NCBI RefSeq assembly: GCF_000276665.1
Contig: NW_004955447.1
Coordinates: forward strand, 14,676,978 to 14,740,977
DNA: 64,000 nucleotides
Source of the DNA: Chinchilla lanigera
Lineage: Eukaryota; Chordata; Mammalia; Rodentia; Chinchillidae
Direction of reading: 5' to 3'
A program made the position numbers and the translations under genes. Below the pieces are notes generated by a model that was not told where the DNA came from, did not search any database, and saw only the letters and a program-made list of their open reading frames with translations. Of this stretch, positions 35,361-47,400 are shown in pieces (positions within the stretch are counted from its first letter, which is position 1; the number at the start of each line of letters is the position of its first letter).

Positions 35361-35639
35361 GGCTAGGGTATATGCTGTAGACCTCTAAAGCAGGCCTAAA
35401 TCTTGGCTTTGCTTTGTTTCCTGAATCATTTTCTCCTCAATGGATGAGATTTTATTTATTCTTTAAGTCCTCTGACTTTAAAGTGTTCCTGAAGTCCCCA
35501 GCCCCAATGAAACGCACCACACCTTCTGGCCCCTGTGTGCTTTCTGCTTATTTCTGTGGTGTCTTAACCCTCAGTGCCTCAGAATGCAACTATCTGCTGA
35601 TCGCGTCTTTTTTTAATTTAAGGCTTATTTAATCTTTAC

Positions 35640-35890
35640 TTAAGGTTAAATGAAGTCACTAGGGTGGGCTCTGGTCCAGTGAAACTGATACTCTCATAAG
35701 AGGAGGTTAGGACAGAGATACACACAGAAGGAAGACAGTGTGAAGACATACAGAGAAAGTGGCCATTTATGGGCCAAGAAAAGAGGAGTCAGAAGACACC
35801 AACCCTGCCAAGACCTTGATCTTGGCCTTTTACCTCTAGAATTGCGGGGAAATAAATGTATGTCAAGTCGGCCACCCTAGCAAACTAACA
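35640..35890 (+). mobile_element. MLT1-like MaLR LTR relic
   Basis: GGTTAAATGAAGTCACTAGG, GTGGGCTCTGGTCCAGTG, then ACCAACCCTGCCAAGACCTT and GGAAATAAATG. The order is typical of old MaLR-type LTR 3' halves; the family name is my inference. Confidence 0.6.
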
Positions 35891-36921
35891 CACTGTGTTT
35901 TGGTTGTGCAACATTAAAGAGACTGCCCTGGATCTGCAGTTTTGTAACTCTGCGCCTCTGCACCTCTGCTTCTACCTTCTGTGTCTTGCCCCATCCTCCC
36001 CACTGCTCAGACAGGACCCAGGAGGTGCGTCCTCTAGGAAGCTGGCCAGAAGGAACGACTCCCTCTCCTGTTGGATGCTTGGTGCATTACACAGACACCC
36101 TCGGCAACACTAGGGAGTGTGCGATGCTTCTCCTGGGCTGCAAGTTCACTGGGGACCCCACACACTGCGCCTCCCTTCTACGCATGGCAGCAGCCAGCAT
36201 GGTGCCTAACCCTCAGTGATGCAGACCTCCTGCTCCGATGCCCTCAGGGCCTGATGTGCGACGGAAATCAGAAATTTTCAAATGGTATAAAGTAGATTCA
36301 GGCCCTTGTAGGGCCCATGACAGCACTTTACAATCAAACACAGCAGTTTTGGAAAACATCAATATTCCTGGTAAGCTCTGCTAACAAAAAGTTTCCACCA
36401 GACTTACAAACGACATCCGGGAGGCTGACAGTTAGGACACAAGGACAGTGCTTTCTTCAGGCTGTTCAGTCAGTCCTGCAGTCACACTTGTTCTGAAAAT
36501 GCAAATCTGTTCCAAGGTGGCTGATACACGCTGTCTCACCTGTGGAGAACACTAGGTGAACGCGGAAGATTGCACCCGGATGAACTGAGGTTCGGAGAAA
36601 TAGGGCGAACTGCTCAGAAGCACGTGGGTCATTTCCTAGTCCCTCCAGGTAGCTGCCAGGGCGGGAGACACAACCGCCCACGTGTGCTGCTGCAGGGCCC
36701 CCTGAGGTCACAGGCACACTTCAGTGTTTCCAGGGGCAGGCAGCAGTCACCACGGAGCTACAGCCCCAGCCTCGCCATCCGATTTCCGATAACCCTCCGC
36801 CCACCACCTCACCACACCCCGCAGCCTTCCAACGCCCTGCCCACAGGCGGACCTCAGGTCTTCTTCAAGGTACCTTTAGGCATTTCTTAACCATTTACAT
36901 CTGCAAAATCATGCTACATGT

Positions 36922-37107
36922 ATTTTTTCTGCTATTGGGGGTTGAAGCCAGGGCCTTTACACTGAGCTACATCCCGAGCGCACCCCACCCCTCCGAACCA
37001 ACACTTTTTGTTTTTTGAGAGGGTCTTGTTAAATTGCCCAGGCTGGGCTCAAACTTGAGATTTTTCTCCCTGGAATTACAGGCATGTAATTACCACCACA
37101 CCTGGCC
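36922..37107 (-). mobile_element. B1-ID dimeric SINE, minus orientation
   Basis: ID part first on the plus strand (GGGGGTTGAAGCCAGGGCC, CACTGAGCTACATCCC), then the 7SL part (GAGAGGGTCTTGTTAAATTG, GGAATTACAGGCATG, CACCACACCTGGCC). Diverged. Confidence 0.75.
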
Positions 37108-40100
37108 CCCACATTTTAAAAGTTAGGTTTCTATCCTTTTAAAATTAGAGCTTATACCTCAGCTCCTAGTGGAGTATCAACAAGTCTATAATCAAACAAA
37201 GATTTTGGCAAATGGCAATGTTCACATTAAGTTTTGTTCACAAATAAATGTGTGCTACCCTTACAAAGAACTTGTAAGCTGTCAGTGTTGCTGATGAGTA
37301 TTGTAGCCTGGTACTAACCGTCCTACTTAACCTGTAAGCCCTGTGGTTTTCATAAGGTCACGCTGCGGGCACAGTGACGTTTAGCGATGCATATGCTGTT
37401 CTATAAAGCATATGCCTGCTGATGCCTCCAGAAACGGCACGTACTTACCCAGGTCTAGGCAAGGACCCACTGATGAAACTGGCAACTATTTCGCTGTTTC
37501 TCGTCCCCTCCTACCCCTCAAAACCATAGCAAGTTTTAATTTTTTCTAGTTTTTTCCGTTCGTCTGCCAGAACCTCCTTTTACATATGTTTCACAATTCA
37601 CAAGGGAAAGCAAATAATATTTGGAAATAGTAAAAGAGGCAGACAGGAGTTCTGATGTGAAGCCTCAGTGTTCAGCCGCATTTCTCCCACGGACTAGCAG
37701 ACACGTAGGTGGTAGCTCCTCTCCCTGCCAGCTTCTGCTGCTTGAGCTCCAGAGTGGTGACTCTGAGTGAGGCTGCCTGCTCTCTGGCCTTGCATATTCG
37801 GGCCAGCAGCCAGCTCCTCAGCAAAGGACCCCTCTGCAAATAGCTGGAAACATGAAATGTGAAACAGTTCAACACATATTAACACCCAGCACCTGCAGGA
37901 GGAGTGCTGGGCCTGGCTGGCAATACTGATGATTAAAACAAAACCGGCAAGAATATGTGAGGAATTCAATCGCGCACACAACACCAGCAGGAGACAGACA
38001 GACAGGTATTAGCGATCTCTGATGATGTATAATGTAGTAAGGAAGGTATGGCAAGGAATGGGCTCACACCAGGTAGGGGCTGGCCTGGGAAGTCTGAAGT
38101 CCGCTGGGAAGGTCATGAGGAAGGACAAGCTGGGATTCACAGGTACAGGCTGCAGCTGCTGTCTCTAGGAGAAATTTCTTCTCTCAGGGAAGCTTTAGCC
38201 CTGCTTTAAAAAAAAAATCTCAATATATGAGGCCTACCCAGATTATTGTGAATGATCTCCCTCATTTACAACCGACTACGAACTCTGCTTACATCTATAA
38301 AATACCTTCGCAGCAAGAGCTCAATTCAGCAACAACAGTTTGATTAAGTGAGGACAAGAGTCCATCCAAGCTGACACATCAAAAAGACCATCCTAGCTCA
38401 CCCTTTGTCAACTTGACTCCCACTACACACATGCCCTGACACTACACTCACTCTCCAAATAAAATCAGTCATCTCCTCTGTACTACCGTGGTATCCACAT
38501 CCCATGTGTACCTGAAAGCACACCAGCCCATTCCCCGAAGTTGTCAAGTTCTTGGGATGATGGTCCCACTTCTCCTTTGACACTGTTTAAACTTAGAAAT
38601 CAAGATATAACATATATTGTTACATCTTACAAGGAATGATTGTAAAATGGGAAATGTTCAAATATTTTTTAAAAGGTATTACTGCAAAGGACACATTGCC
38701 GTGAGCATCCCTTGAAATCCTCCATCACTTCAAACACACTTATCCAGTCACCACTGCCACCTTGTGCAGCAGCTCTGGAGTCCTTTTCTGTGTCTGTCGT
38801 CATCATGGCTGCCTTTCGCCTCCACCTCCTGAACTGTCTTAAAACATTTTCATGGTCATTTTCACTTTGAAGAGGAGCTGGAAGTCTCACAGCACGCGAT
38901 TCAGTGAATGAGATGGATAAGGACACACCGTAACGTTTTTATGAGCCCACCTTTCCGCTGGACAGCACTCAGCAGCAGCACTGAGTGTATTTTTTAAACT
39001 CATACCTTGCAAAAAAAATCATGGAACACTTCTGGAACTGCTTCAGAAAGTGGTAAGAATGATGAGACGGTGTTCAAAGTGAGGGAGGGATTCTGAGTGG
39101 GATGAATGACATCATGTCTTTCACAGTAATAAATTTTAATTTAGACCTTCACTGTATATTTTTGATCACACTTTGCATGTAAGATGATAATGGGATGACA
39201 GGGAAGAAAACAAAAGCAATTGGTTAATATATACAAACATACTCATAACAAAATAAGGAGGAAATAGAACCAGTAGAGTTTTTGTTTCTGCAACTAGTCA
39301 AGCAGCCATCACTGGGCTACTGCTAACAATCCTGGGCTCCCTACTCCCTAGACAAGGACCTCAGACGGCAGTGGTCTTTGCTAGATGGGATGACCCACAC
39401 CTGCATTCCTGACTGACGTGGGCCGCTAGTCATTCTGAGCTGGGCTGCCCTGGTTCTTTGCTGTCTTTAATCACAGAATCGGGGATACTAAAAAATGCCA
39501 TAAGGGGCCTCCCATACTCTGGGCATACTCTTCCTCAGCTCCACTGTGGAGTAACGCCCTAGCGTTCCCCTGTCATCAGAGCAGTCACTGCACTGAGGAC
39601 AGGAACCCCTTCTTTGCCCGTTAACTAAGAAGCACAAGAAGCCAAAAGGGCTGGATGACAATCGCAACTTCCAAGTAAGAGAAAGAATCATCGGTCCATC
39701 TTCTGGTGGGGCATTCCTTCCTTTGGAACTGAAAGATGTCTAAAAAGCAGACTCTAAGGACAGGAAACAGAACTTTTCCTAGTGCATCACTAAGAGTGCT
39801 AATGAATGGAGCCAATCCCATTCCCACCCCTGAATCCTAGGCCCATACCACTGCAACAGCACCACATACTGTACTGAACACAGATTCAGCATACACCACC
39901 AGATAACCTTTCATAAATACTCATAAGGGACAAATATCTTGAAATTCTTTGCCCGTTGAGAGAGGTCTATTTGCATACTGCTCCCCCAGACCCTGTCACT
40001 AATTTTCCATTCATGTTTCTTCAAGTCCCTGATCCATGCAGCCTATGAATGGTACAGACTTTCACCTATGACCGTGCTCCTTCCAAACAAAATGAACAAA

Positions 40101-40307
40101 TGTACCACTTGCAGTTCTGCTCGTGAAGGGGGATCTCCCTTCAGCAATGTCCTCTGAGGCCATCCCAGGGTGGGGTGATAGTGTTCAGATGGTACCTGCA
40201 CTATCATGCAGAACCAACTGTAAACCAGGCCAGAGTTTCTCTAGTTCTGAACAAGTCACAGGGAGCTGGCCAAGGCCAAGGTATGAGAGATGAAGAAGAT
40301 AAAGTAG

Positions 40308-40441
40308 TAGCTGGGCACGGTGTGTATATGCAGTCCCAGATATTTTGCAGGCTAGCTAGGCAGGAAGACTGCTTGGGCCCAGGAGTTCAAGGTCAGCCTG
40401 GACAACATAGGGAGACCTTGTCTCAAAAAACAAAAAGCAAG
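40308..40441 (+). mobile_element. 7SL-type (B1-like) SINE
   Basis: GCTGGGCACGGTGTGTATATG, CCAGGAGTTCAAGGTCAGCC and CTTGTCTCAAAAAACAAAAA. TAAAGTAG at 40300-40307 and 40442-40449 is the likely target duplication. Confidence 0.88.
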
Positions 40442-40585
40442 TAAAGTAGCAAGAGTGAAGACCATGGGCATTTGGACCACTGCCTATTCAGCTGAGCTAT
40501 TTGGAGCTTGCTTAAGCCCAATCTCTGGTACATGCCATCTCCGTCTGGTAAAGCACTGCTGTGCATGCCCAACTGTAAGGCTGGC

Positions 40586-40608
40586 GGGGGGCGGGGGGGG
40601 TGGCGGGA
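40586..40608 (+). repeat. G-run cluster (possible G-quadruplex)
   Basis: Runs of six, eight, two and three G separated by single bases. A short low-complexity G tract. Confidence 0.7.
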
Positions 40609-42015
40609 GCAGTCAGACAACGAGTTTACAATGGGTACCAAAGGTTGCATGGTAACTTGGTGGCCCATGGCTGAACATTAAGTCTTTACTAAAGCCCAGA
40701 AGTAGGCCAGAAACTGTTTCTCACAGGACAGTGGTTACCTACAGAGGATGGCAAGGTTTTGCTCCACAGGCGACGAGAGTGTACATTGGGAAACCATCTA
40801 CACCCTTCTGCCAAATGTTCCAACAGCTTCCCCGTTGCCCACAACACTAAAACTGCACTGGATTGGCTGGATCTGGCCCAAATGGCACCACAGCCTGGGC
40901 CTGCTCTAGACCCTTCTCCTGTGTTGGGTCGGACTCAAAATTAGCAGCTTTTTTAGTTACACAGTAAATGGGGGCAGCATGAAACACAAATAAGGGCTAT
41001 GTTGTCTCAAAAACTGAATGAGGCCCACAGATATTGTGCCTCTCTCTGACTGTGAAGAGGGGCCAGGTGTAAGGACTTACCCTCAACACTTTAACCTACC
41101 TCCCACTACTGGACCCCCTAACTCCCACTGATGTGAAAGGCCCATGCACCTTAGCGGGATTTATTTCCCATCCTTACCAATATGTGCAGAGCAATTGCTG
41201 CCTTCTGCTCCCCAGGTCCAAGTATGTCTGCAAGATTCCACAACGTTACCAATAACTGTGTTGCTGATTTCTTTTAGAAACAGCCTGACTGAATATGTTT
41301 CCCTTTGGTGTTCTTTCCGTTAATTTCAACGTTTTTGTTTCTTTACAGTGGTACCTTCATTAAATTGAGAACTGCAGGGAACTGATACACAGAAGTAAAG
41401 CTGGAAGAATATAATGCTTACTGAGGACTGCTGAGTGGAGGACATTTAGTAACTTCAGTAATTATCACTGGCTCAGCTATAAATGAGCTAAGAATTTAGA
41501 CAGCCTGGAAATCATAGGAAAAACTGTAGAAATTAGAGACAATACAGACTTGACCAAGGTTAATTAAACAATTACTTAGTTACTGATTTCAGAATGATCA
41601 GATTGACTAGTAAGTATTTTGAAACCCAGGGGTAGGTACAAACTTAGCTCCAGCTGAGAAAAAATGGGTTTAGGGTCAAATTCTCAAACCATGACAGAGT
41701 GGGCAACAATTCTTAGAGGGGTAGGGCGAAGTCATCAGTGGTACTACATGAACATCAGCGCTTGCTAAATATAGCAGGAATTCTGGATGGTGCCATGAGG
41801 AAATGAACCGGGGTCAAAGCGACACAAACGCTCCTCAGACTGAGGCACAGTGCCTGTCTGCTTACTGAAGAGATGGACTCATCAAGTATGGACCCCAGGG
41901 GCACAGAGTGACACTGCAGTGTTCAGATGGTCCAGAAGGGGCGTGAGAAGTCACCCTTATGGGTACAGCTGAGTTTCCACTTCTGAGAATGGGAAAGCAA
42001 CACATAATCTCTGGG

Positions 42016-42179
42016 GGTTTTTTGTTTTGTTTTGTCTTTTTGAGACAGGGTCTCACTATGCAGTTCAGGCTGGCCTTAAACTCACTTTGTAGCCCAGGGT
42101 GGTCTCAAACTTGCAACAATCCTCCTGCCTCAGCCTCCCAAGTGCTGGGATTACAGGTGTGCGCCACTACACCCAGCCC
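42016..42179 (-). mobile_element. B1-like SINE, near full length
   Basis: TTTTGAGACAGGGTCTCACT, AGTTCAGGCTGGCC, TAGCCCAGGGTGGTC and CTGGGATTACAGGTGTGC to ACACCCAGCCC. Confidence 0.92.
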
Positions 42180-42948
42180 AAAAATGTATTTTAAAGGATT
42201 TTCACATGGAATTCTGTAGTCTGTCTCTGTACGGCCCGCTGTGACTGGCAGTCCTGGAAGGCTGTTCTTCCCCCAGCCTCTCCCTGTTCTCTTGCATGGA
42301 CATGAAGTTTCTGTCTTTGGCCTCTTCGAGAGCGTCAACTGCTGATGAAGCCACCTTTGGGTGTCCCCAAGCCCCTGCCACATACTCTTTCCCAGACTCA
42401 ATCTGGAAAAAAATAGCTCAGGCCAGTAAGAGATTCATTCGCGGCTATCCTATTCTGGGGAGACAAAAACAACAACAGCAACAACAACAAAAACGACCTC
42501 TTGTGCAGAATCTTGCAATTAATTTGAGGGTGAATGATCTGAATTTGTACCCATTTCTTGGGGTGTTGTCTATTTGGCTAGTGACCACTGGTTTACGGGA
42601 GGAGGCAAAGAGGAAAAAATTTCAAACTGTCCACTGTCCTGTAGTTGGGAATTGCTTTTGTGGCACCGTGGGTGGTGACAGGTATCTTGAAAATGTCTAC
42701 TTCATACACAGCTTTTGTCTGTCCGAGGTCCTCAAGGCAGGTCACAGCTCCACACTGACATCTGGAAGCCTCACAAAGTTCTCTTCTGGACCACACATCT
42801 TAAGGCATAAGTTTTAACTACCTAAATGCAGCCCCTCTGTGTAAATCTGATTGGGTCTTTTGGGGTTGGTTTTGTGAATTCTCTTTTTTTGGTTTCAGCA
42901 TCACTGGGTCCATGAACAGTGGTTAGAACTAGGGCATTTCTGTTTACT

Positions 42949-43094
42949 TTTTTTTTTTTTTGGAGACAGGGTCTTGCTGTGTAGTTCAGGTTGGTCCTGA
43001 ACTCATAGCCCATTCTAGCCTTGAACTTGCAGCAATCCTCCAGCCTCAGGCTCCCAAGTGCTGGGATTATAGGTGTGTGCGACCATACCCAGCT
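42949..43094 (-). mobile_element. B1-like SINE with 8-bp target duplication
   Basis: T run, GAGACAGGGTCTTGCTGTG and CTGGGATTATAGGTGTGTGC. TGTTTACT at 42941-42948 and 43095-43102. Confidence 0.9.
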
Positions 43095-43164
43095 TGTTTA
43101 CTGTTTCTTAACAACAAGGAGAAATCCTTATTACCTCAAGAAGGAGTGAGATGGGGAAAGAAGG

Positions 43165-43300
43165 CTTGGAGTCTTAAGAGACCTGGGTGAGCTATCTCTT
43201 CCCCTTTTCTAGTTTCCACATCTGAAAAATGAGGTGACTGAATTGCCATCTACTATGTTAGGTACTTCCCACCTCTAAATTCTATGCACTGTTTCACATT
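43165..43300 (+). mobile_element. MIR fragment
   Basis: AGACCTGGGTGAGC, AGTTTCCACATCTGAAAAAT and GAGGTGACTGAATTG follow the MIR order. Decayed. Confidence 0.6.
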
Positions 43301-43692
43301 TATTTTCCCCACTGTCTCCAGACTATGCTGGATTTGTAGTCACCGTGCTTATTTAGCAAAATAAACTCTGGCACGTGAGAGAGGCAATAGCATAGTCTGC
43401 AAGTTGGTAAAACAGCCAAATTGTTCAATGTCACCTCTTTATGTCAGGATCCAGGCCCCTATGCCAGGAATAAAATACTCATGGGGAGAGAGTAACATCA
43501 CAGTCCTAGAACCTGAATCCTAATTCCCTCTCATTCCACTGCTACCCTGACCTGATGAGGTTTTCTGAGAAGATTGACTAATGTGTGACACCCGATTTGG
43601 GTAAAATGCATGGCTCTGCTTCAGAAACACTTTGAAGAGAGCGGGGATTGAATTAACCGCTTGGATCTCATCTGGGCCTCTGAGGTTGTACT

Positions 43693-44953
43693 TTTTTTTT
43701 AAATTTTAAAGAGTAAGAGAAGGATAACAATAATGGGAGGGGCTTACCAAATTACAGACAAAGTGGTAGGAAATTATCAATAGTTATTGTTTTACATATT
43801 GTTATCTACAAGATAGTTTCTCAGGAAAACAAATAGACAAATAATAGTGAGTTACAGACAAAAGAGGTAGGAGATTATCAATAGTTGTTGTACTCTACTT
43901 AGGTATCTTCGAAAGAAAATAAATAGAACTGTACATGAGTGACCTATTGAATAATCATTAACTTTTCTCAATGGTTGTTGTAGGAAACACATAATAATAA
44001 ACATACATCCACTTATGAAATAGGATAGGAACAATACAAACATCACAGAGTCACAGATAGATTAGTAGGAAAATATCAATGACTGCTGTAATACATGTTG
44101 GTATCTTAGAAGTGGTTTCTCAGGAAGACAGAGATACTCAAGAAGGATCTAACAAGTAGTTACAGCCTAAGGGTTGTCAAAAACCAAGTGAGCCATCTGG
44201 GACGAAAGCCATTTTTTGTAGCGTTTTCTCTCCAGCCTCCCATCGCATTGGGACCCCACAACCAGTTAGTGTCCTCTCCCCAACTGTCAGCACAGGCAGC
44301 AGGAATCCTGCTGCAGACTTCTCCGGAGCTCCACCACAGCCTGTACTGTCGGGAAGAAAGGCTTCCAGGGAGTCTCTGCAGGTATTGTGCAAGGTCCTCT
44401 TGGTTTACAGCTTCCAAGCGGCTCTCATGACCCCAGTCCACAGGACCTCTGACCCCTCGGGCTTAGTCTGCATTCTCACGTTCTCCGAGTCCTTGTTCAG
44501 CAGCTGCTCCTCCGCTGACTCTAGACCTTTCTGGTTCTCAATGGCAGGAGCAAGAGTGGCCTGTTGTATGGCATGTATTCCCAGGGGTTTTTCTATGTTT
44601 GAATGATTCACACACGTCCTTAGGTGGGCATCTGCAGCCGGTGCATGGTGGGCCAATTGTGTCATTGTTTCTCTGTATCATGATAGTTCTCAATTGAGCA
44701 GCGGCAGCCGGCCTGAAGGCCAGCGCGCCACAGCACTCTCGGTCGCATGGCTCCCCGTGTGCCGGGGGCCCTCCCTTTGGGGGCCCTCCCTCTGGGGGCC
44801 TATGAGGCAGGAAGTGAGCCAGCTGGAAGACCGGTGCTCCCCGCCTGTGGCTCCCTGTGTGCTGAGGGCCCTCCCTCCGGGGGGCCTACAAGGCAGGAAG
44901 TGAGCCAGCTGGAAGACAGGCGCTCCCCGTCTGTGGCTCCCCGTGCACCAGAG
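43693..44953 (-). mobile_element. Poly(A)-tailed composite insertion of unknown family (1.26 kb)
   Basis: Not recognised. The 13-bp sequence CTGAGGTTGTACT flanks it at 43680-43692 and 44954-44966. The plus-strand T run at 43692-43700 is a poly(A) tract on the minus strand, so the unit looks L1-mobilised and reads right to left. Order on the minus strand: tandem units of 86 and 100 bp plus a partial one (44950 down to 44749); then a body with two short overlapping frames in different phases (44665-44405 and 44441-44160); then an AT-rich 3' part with repeated blocks of about 100-200 bp. That 3' part is similar to 58130-58350 inside the MaLR element, in the same orientation. It may be a processed copy of an ERV-derived chimeric transcript or a non-autonomous retroposon. 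No function is proposed for the short frames. Confidence 0.72.
44749..44950 (-). repeat. GC-rich tandem repeat, units 100 and 86 bp plus a partial
   Basis: Units start GGCTCCC(C/T)GTGTGC on the plus strand (44749, 44849 and partial 44935). They share GCAGGAAGTGAGCCAGCTGG and GCTCCCCG(C/T)CTGT. The first unit has an extra internal copy of GGCCCTCCCT. It forms the 5' end of the 43.7-44.95 kb insertion. Confidence 0.9.
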
Positions 44954-45104
44954 CTGAGGTTGTACTCTCGGGGCGAAGTCAGAAGGGCCCCACACCGACT
45001 GGCTTATGGGTCAATGACTCACAGGCAGGTTTAGTTGATTGCCAGTTCTGCCCCAATCTATCCAGACTGTGTGAACTCTGCATTTGTCTGTCCCTGTTGT
45101 TGTG

Positions 45105-45293
45105 TATGTCACTAGGGATAGAATCCAGGACCTCATGCATGCTAAGTAAGTGCTCTGCCATTAAGGTACATCTCCAGCTCCTTGGTTTTACTCTGAGACA
45201 GTCTCATTAAGTTGCCTAGTCTCAGCTTGAACTCCTGATCCTGCTGCCTTAGCCTCCCGAGTGGCTGGGATAACAGGTACGTGCCATCACTCC
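45105..45293 (-). mobile_element. B1-ID dimeric SINE, minus orientation
   Basis: ID part (GGATAGAATCCAGGACC, TAAGGTACATCTCCAGC), then the 7SL part (CTGAGACAGTCTCATTAAGT, CCTTAGCCTCCCGAGTGGC, GATAACAGGTACGTGCC). Confidence 0.82.
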
Positions 45294-46939
45294 TTGTAAT
45301 ACTGGCATTTTATGAAAAATAACTGGAGCCTCACTAGGTGAAAAAAAACCTAAAAGCAGTTGGTGGGGGTGTGAGGCTCCAGAGAGGTTGTGGATGCGGT
45401 GATAGCCATAATGTGGTGTGTGTGTATGTTAGGGTGAACTGAGAAGTGGTGTAAGTCCTCCTTTGAGAGTGTGAAACTCAGCAAGAGGTGGTTGTTTGGA
45501 CTAAGGGGAGTACTAAGGCCCGTGTTCTTCAAACAGAAGTGACAGTCCATTTAGTGGACCCTGCAATCCATTCAGTGGGCCATGACTAACATCCTCCTTT
45601 AAAATTAAGTAGAAAACATGAACACAGAGTAGAAAATTAGGGTGAATAATATCTCACGATGCTTTTGTTTCTAGTTTACATGTGTATAGATATGTGTATG
45701 CACAACTGTATACACAATCATGTGCTGATAGAAAACACTTCTTGCTCAAGATCAAGTAAAAGTGTATTGGAGAAACACTGGTAAGGAGAAGTCCCCGCAC
45801 TTCCCACTGAACGAGGCATTTAGACATGAGAGTTGGCCACCGTTTGCCACGCGAGCAGTCACAGTCGCTGTGTTAAGTGAGGAGGGGAAAGACTGCATGC
45901 AAAAATAAGCCGAGGCTGCCAACGCGATTAAGCTCTGACTCTGCCAGCGCCAGCGCTCACACTCACAGCGCTGAAATCTCTATTTTGTCTTTAAATGGAG
46001 CTGGGAAACTCTTCCAATTCTTAATTAAAGAAGAAGGCTTTGTTAAACTTAAGCCACAGTGACTGCTGACCTTTTTTCTAAGCATAACTTAAAAACTCAG
46101 TTTGGGGCATAATCTTAAGAAAATGTTATGTTTTAATTTTTCTTTTTTAAAAATTAATTATATGGATACACTTTTGGCCTATATAATGATCACAGTCATC
46201 ATCTTAATTCTTTTTTTTCCCCATTACCCTCCCTTCCTTTCTTGTATGTGTTTCACTGTCAATGTAAAGTTCCTGCTTGGGTTAAAGAAGATCAAATCTG
46301 CATAGGGTCCAGATTCACTTCTGACAGCTCACATCACTTGGTTTGTTGTTGTTGTTTTTCCTTTGCAGTGCTTTCCTTTGTGTGCTAAGCTGACCTCCCA
46401 GCCCTACTTGACGTCTTCCTAGTGCCTTTTGAGTAACAGCTTCAAAGAGCTGGAAGTCACGACTTGATCGTCACATCTGATAAGAGAATTGAAACCTTCT
46501 CCCCAGTGTCAGATGCCAAGTGTGGGAAGAGCCTTGGACTCTAAGCTCTGAACATTACACTCAGCCACTTGGCCAGGCAGGGGCTCAGATGAGAAGACTC
46601 AGACTGTTGAGGGACACTGTTCCTCTCTGTGGTCTTTCAGGTGCTCTTTTCCTAGATCAGTATCCACAGGATTAGGTGAAAGATGGGAGGACACTACTCT
46701 AGAACTGTGAAGTGGAATACGTTATGCTCATTCACACACCATGTGGGACCCTGTGAACTTGTCACTAACCCCAGAGGCTGCATGGGATGAAGACATGGGT
46801 GGATTCAGGGAATCTTTACACATCTACTAATGATAAATCTCCAGTGGTTACTGGGAAGAGTTAAGCATATTTCAAAATATACTTGTAATTAAATGAAGAT
46901 GGTCACAGGGAGAGTAGGTGTTATTTTCCCCCATAAATA

Positions 46940-47160
46940 ACAATACTAGTAAACTCTGAATCTTTGGCCATGTGCCACGCTTAGCTTTGCATGTAATGTC
47001 TCACAACTTCCCTGTGTTGCATTAATTTTTACATTTTATAGATGAGGGAAAGGATTTGAAGTGAACTGATTTGCCCAGTGTCATAGTGTAACTAGCAGTG
47101 CTGAGAGTCAAGTGATATCTACCTAATTCAAATACTATACTCTTAACCATTGTGCAATGT
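46940..47160 (-). mobile_element. MIR SINE
   Basis: CATGTGCCACGCTTAGC, TGTCTCACAACTTCCCTG, TTTACATTTTATAGATGAGG, TTTGCCCAGTGTCATAG and ATACTCTTAACCATTGTGC. Long, well-ordered copy. Confidence 0.85.
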
Positions 47161-47204
47161 TCTGAAAATGCATCTCAGAGACACTACCAGCGTGAGCGCT
47201 CGCC

Positions 47205-47400
47205 CAACCAGGGGAAATGAGCTCTGGAGCCAAACACTGTATTTGAGTCTCAATTCTCTTATAGCTACAATTACCACCATAATTTCTTACGCTTCTGTTC
47301 TCTTGTCTATACATAGGAATAATGATGATACATAGTCTATTAACCTGTAAAGTGCTTTTTGTAAAGACCAACATATACTAAATACTCAACATCCATTAGC
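47205..47400 (+). mobile_element. MIR SINE, opposite to its neighbour
   Basis: CTCTGGAGCCAAACACTG, TTGAGTCTCAATTCTC, AATAATGATGATAC and GTAAAGTGCTTTTTG follow forward MIR. It lies head to head with the MIR at 46940-47160. Confidence 0.75.

Noticed and set aside
38669..38926. 85-codon minus frame with a charged centre
   Set aside because: No recognisable family, no splice context and no repeat match by eye; a chance frame is the simplest reading.
44160..44665. Two overlapping minus frames as a functional gene
   Set aside because: They are in different phases, lie inside a poly(A)-tailed insertion and show no recognised domain; kept only as part of that element.
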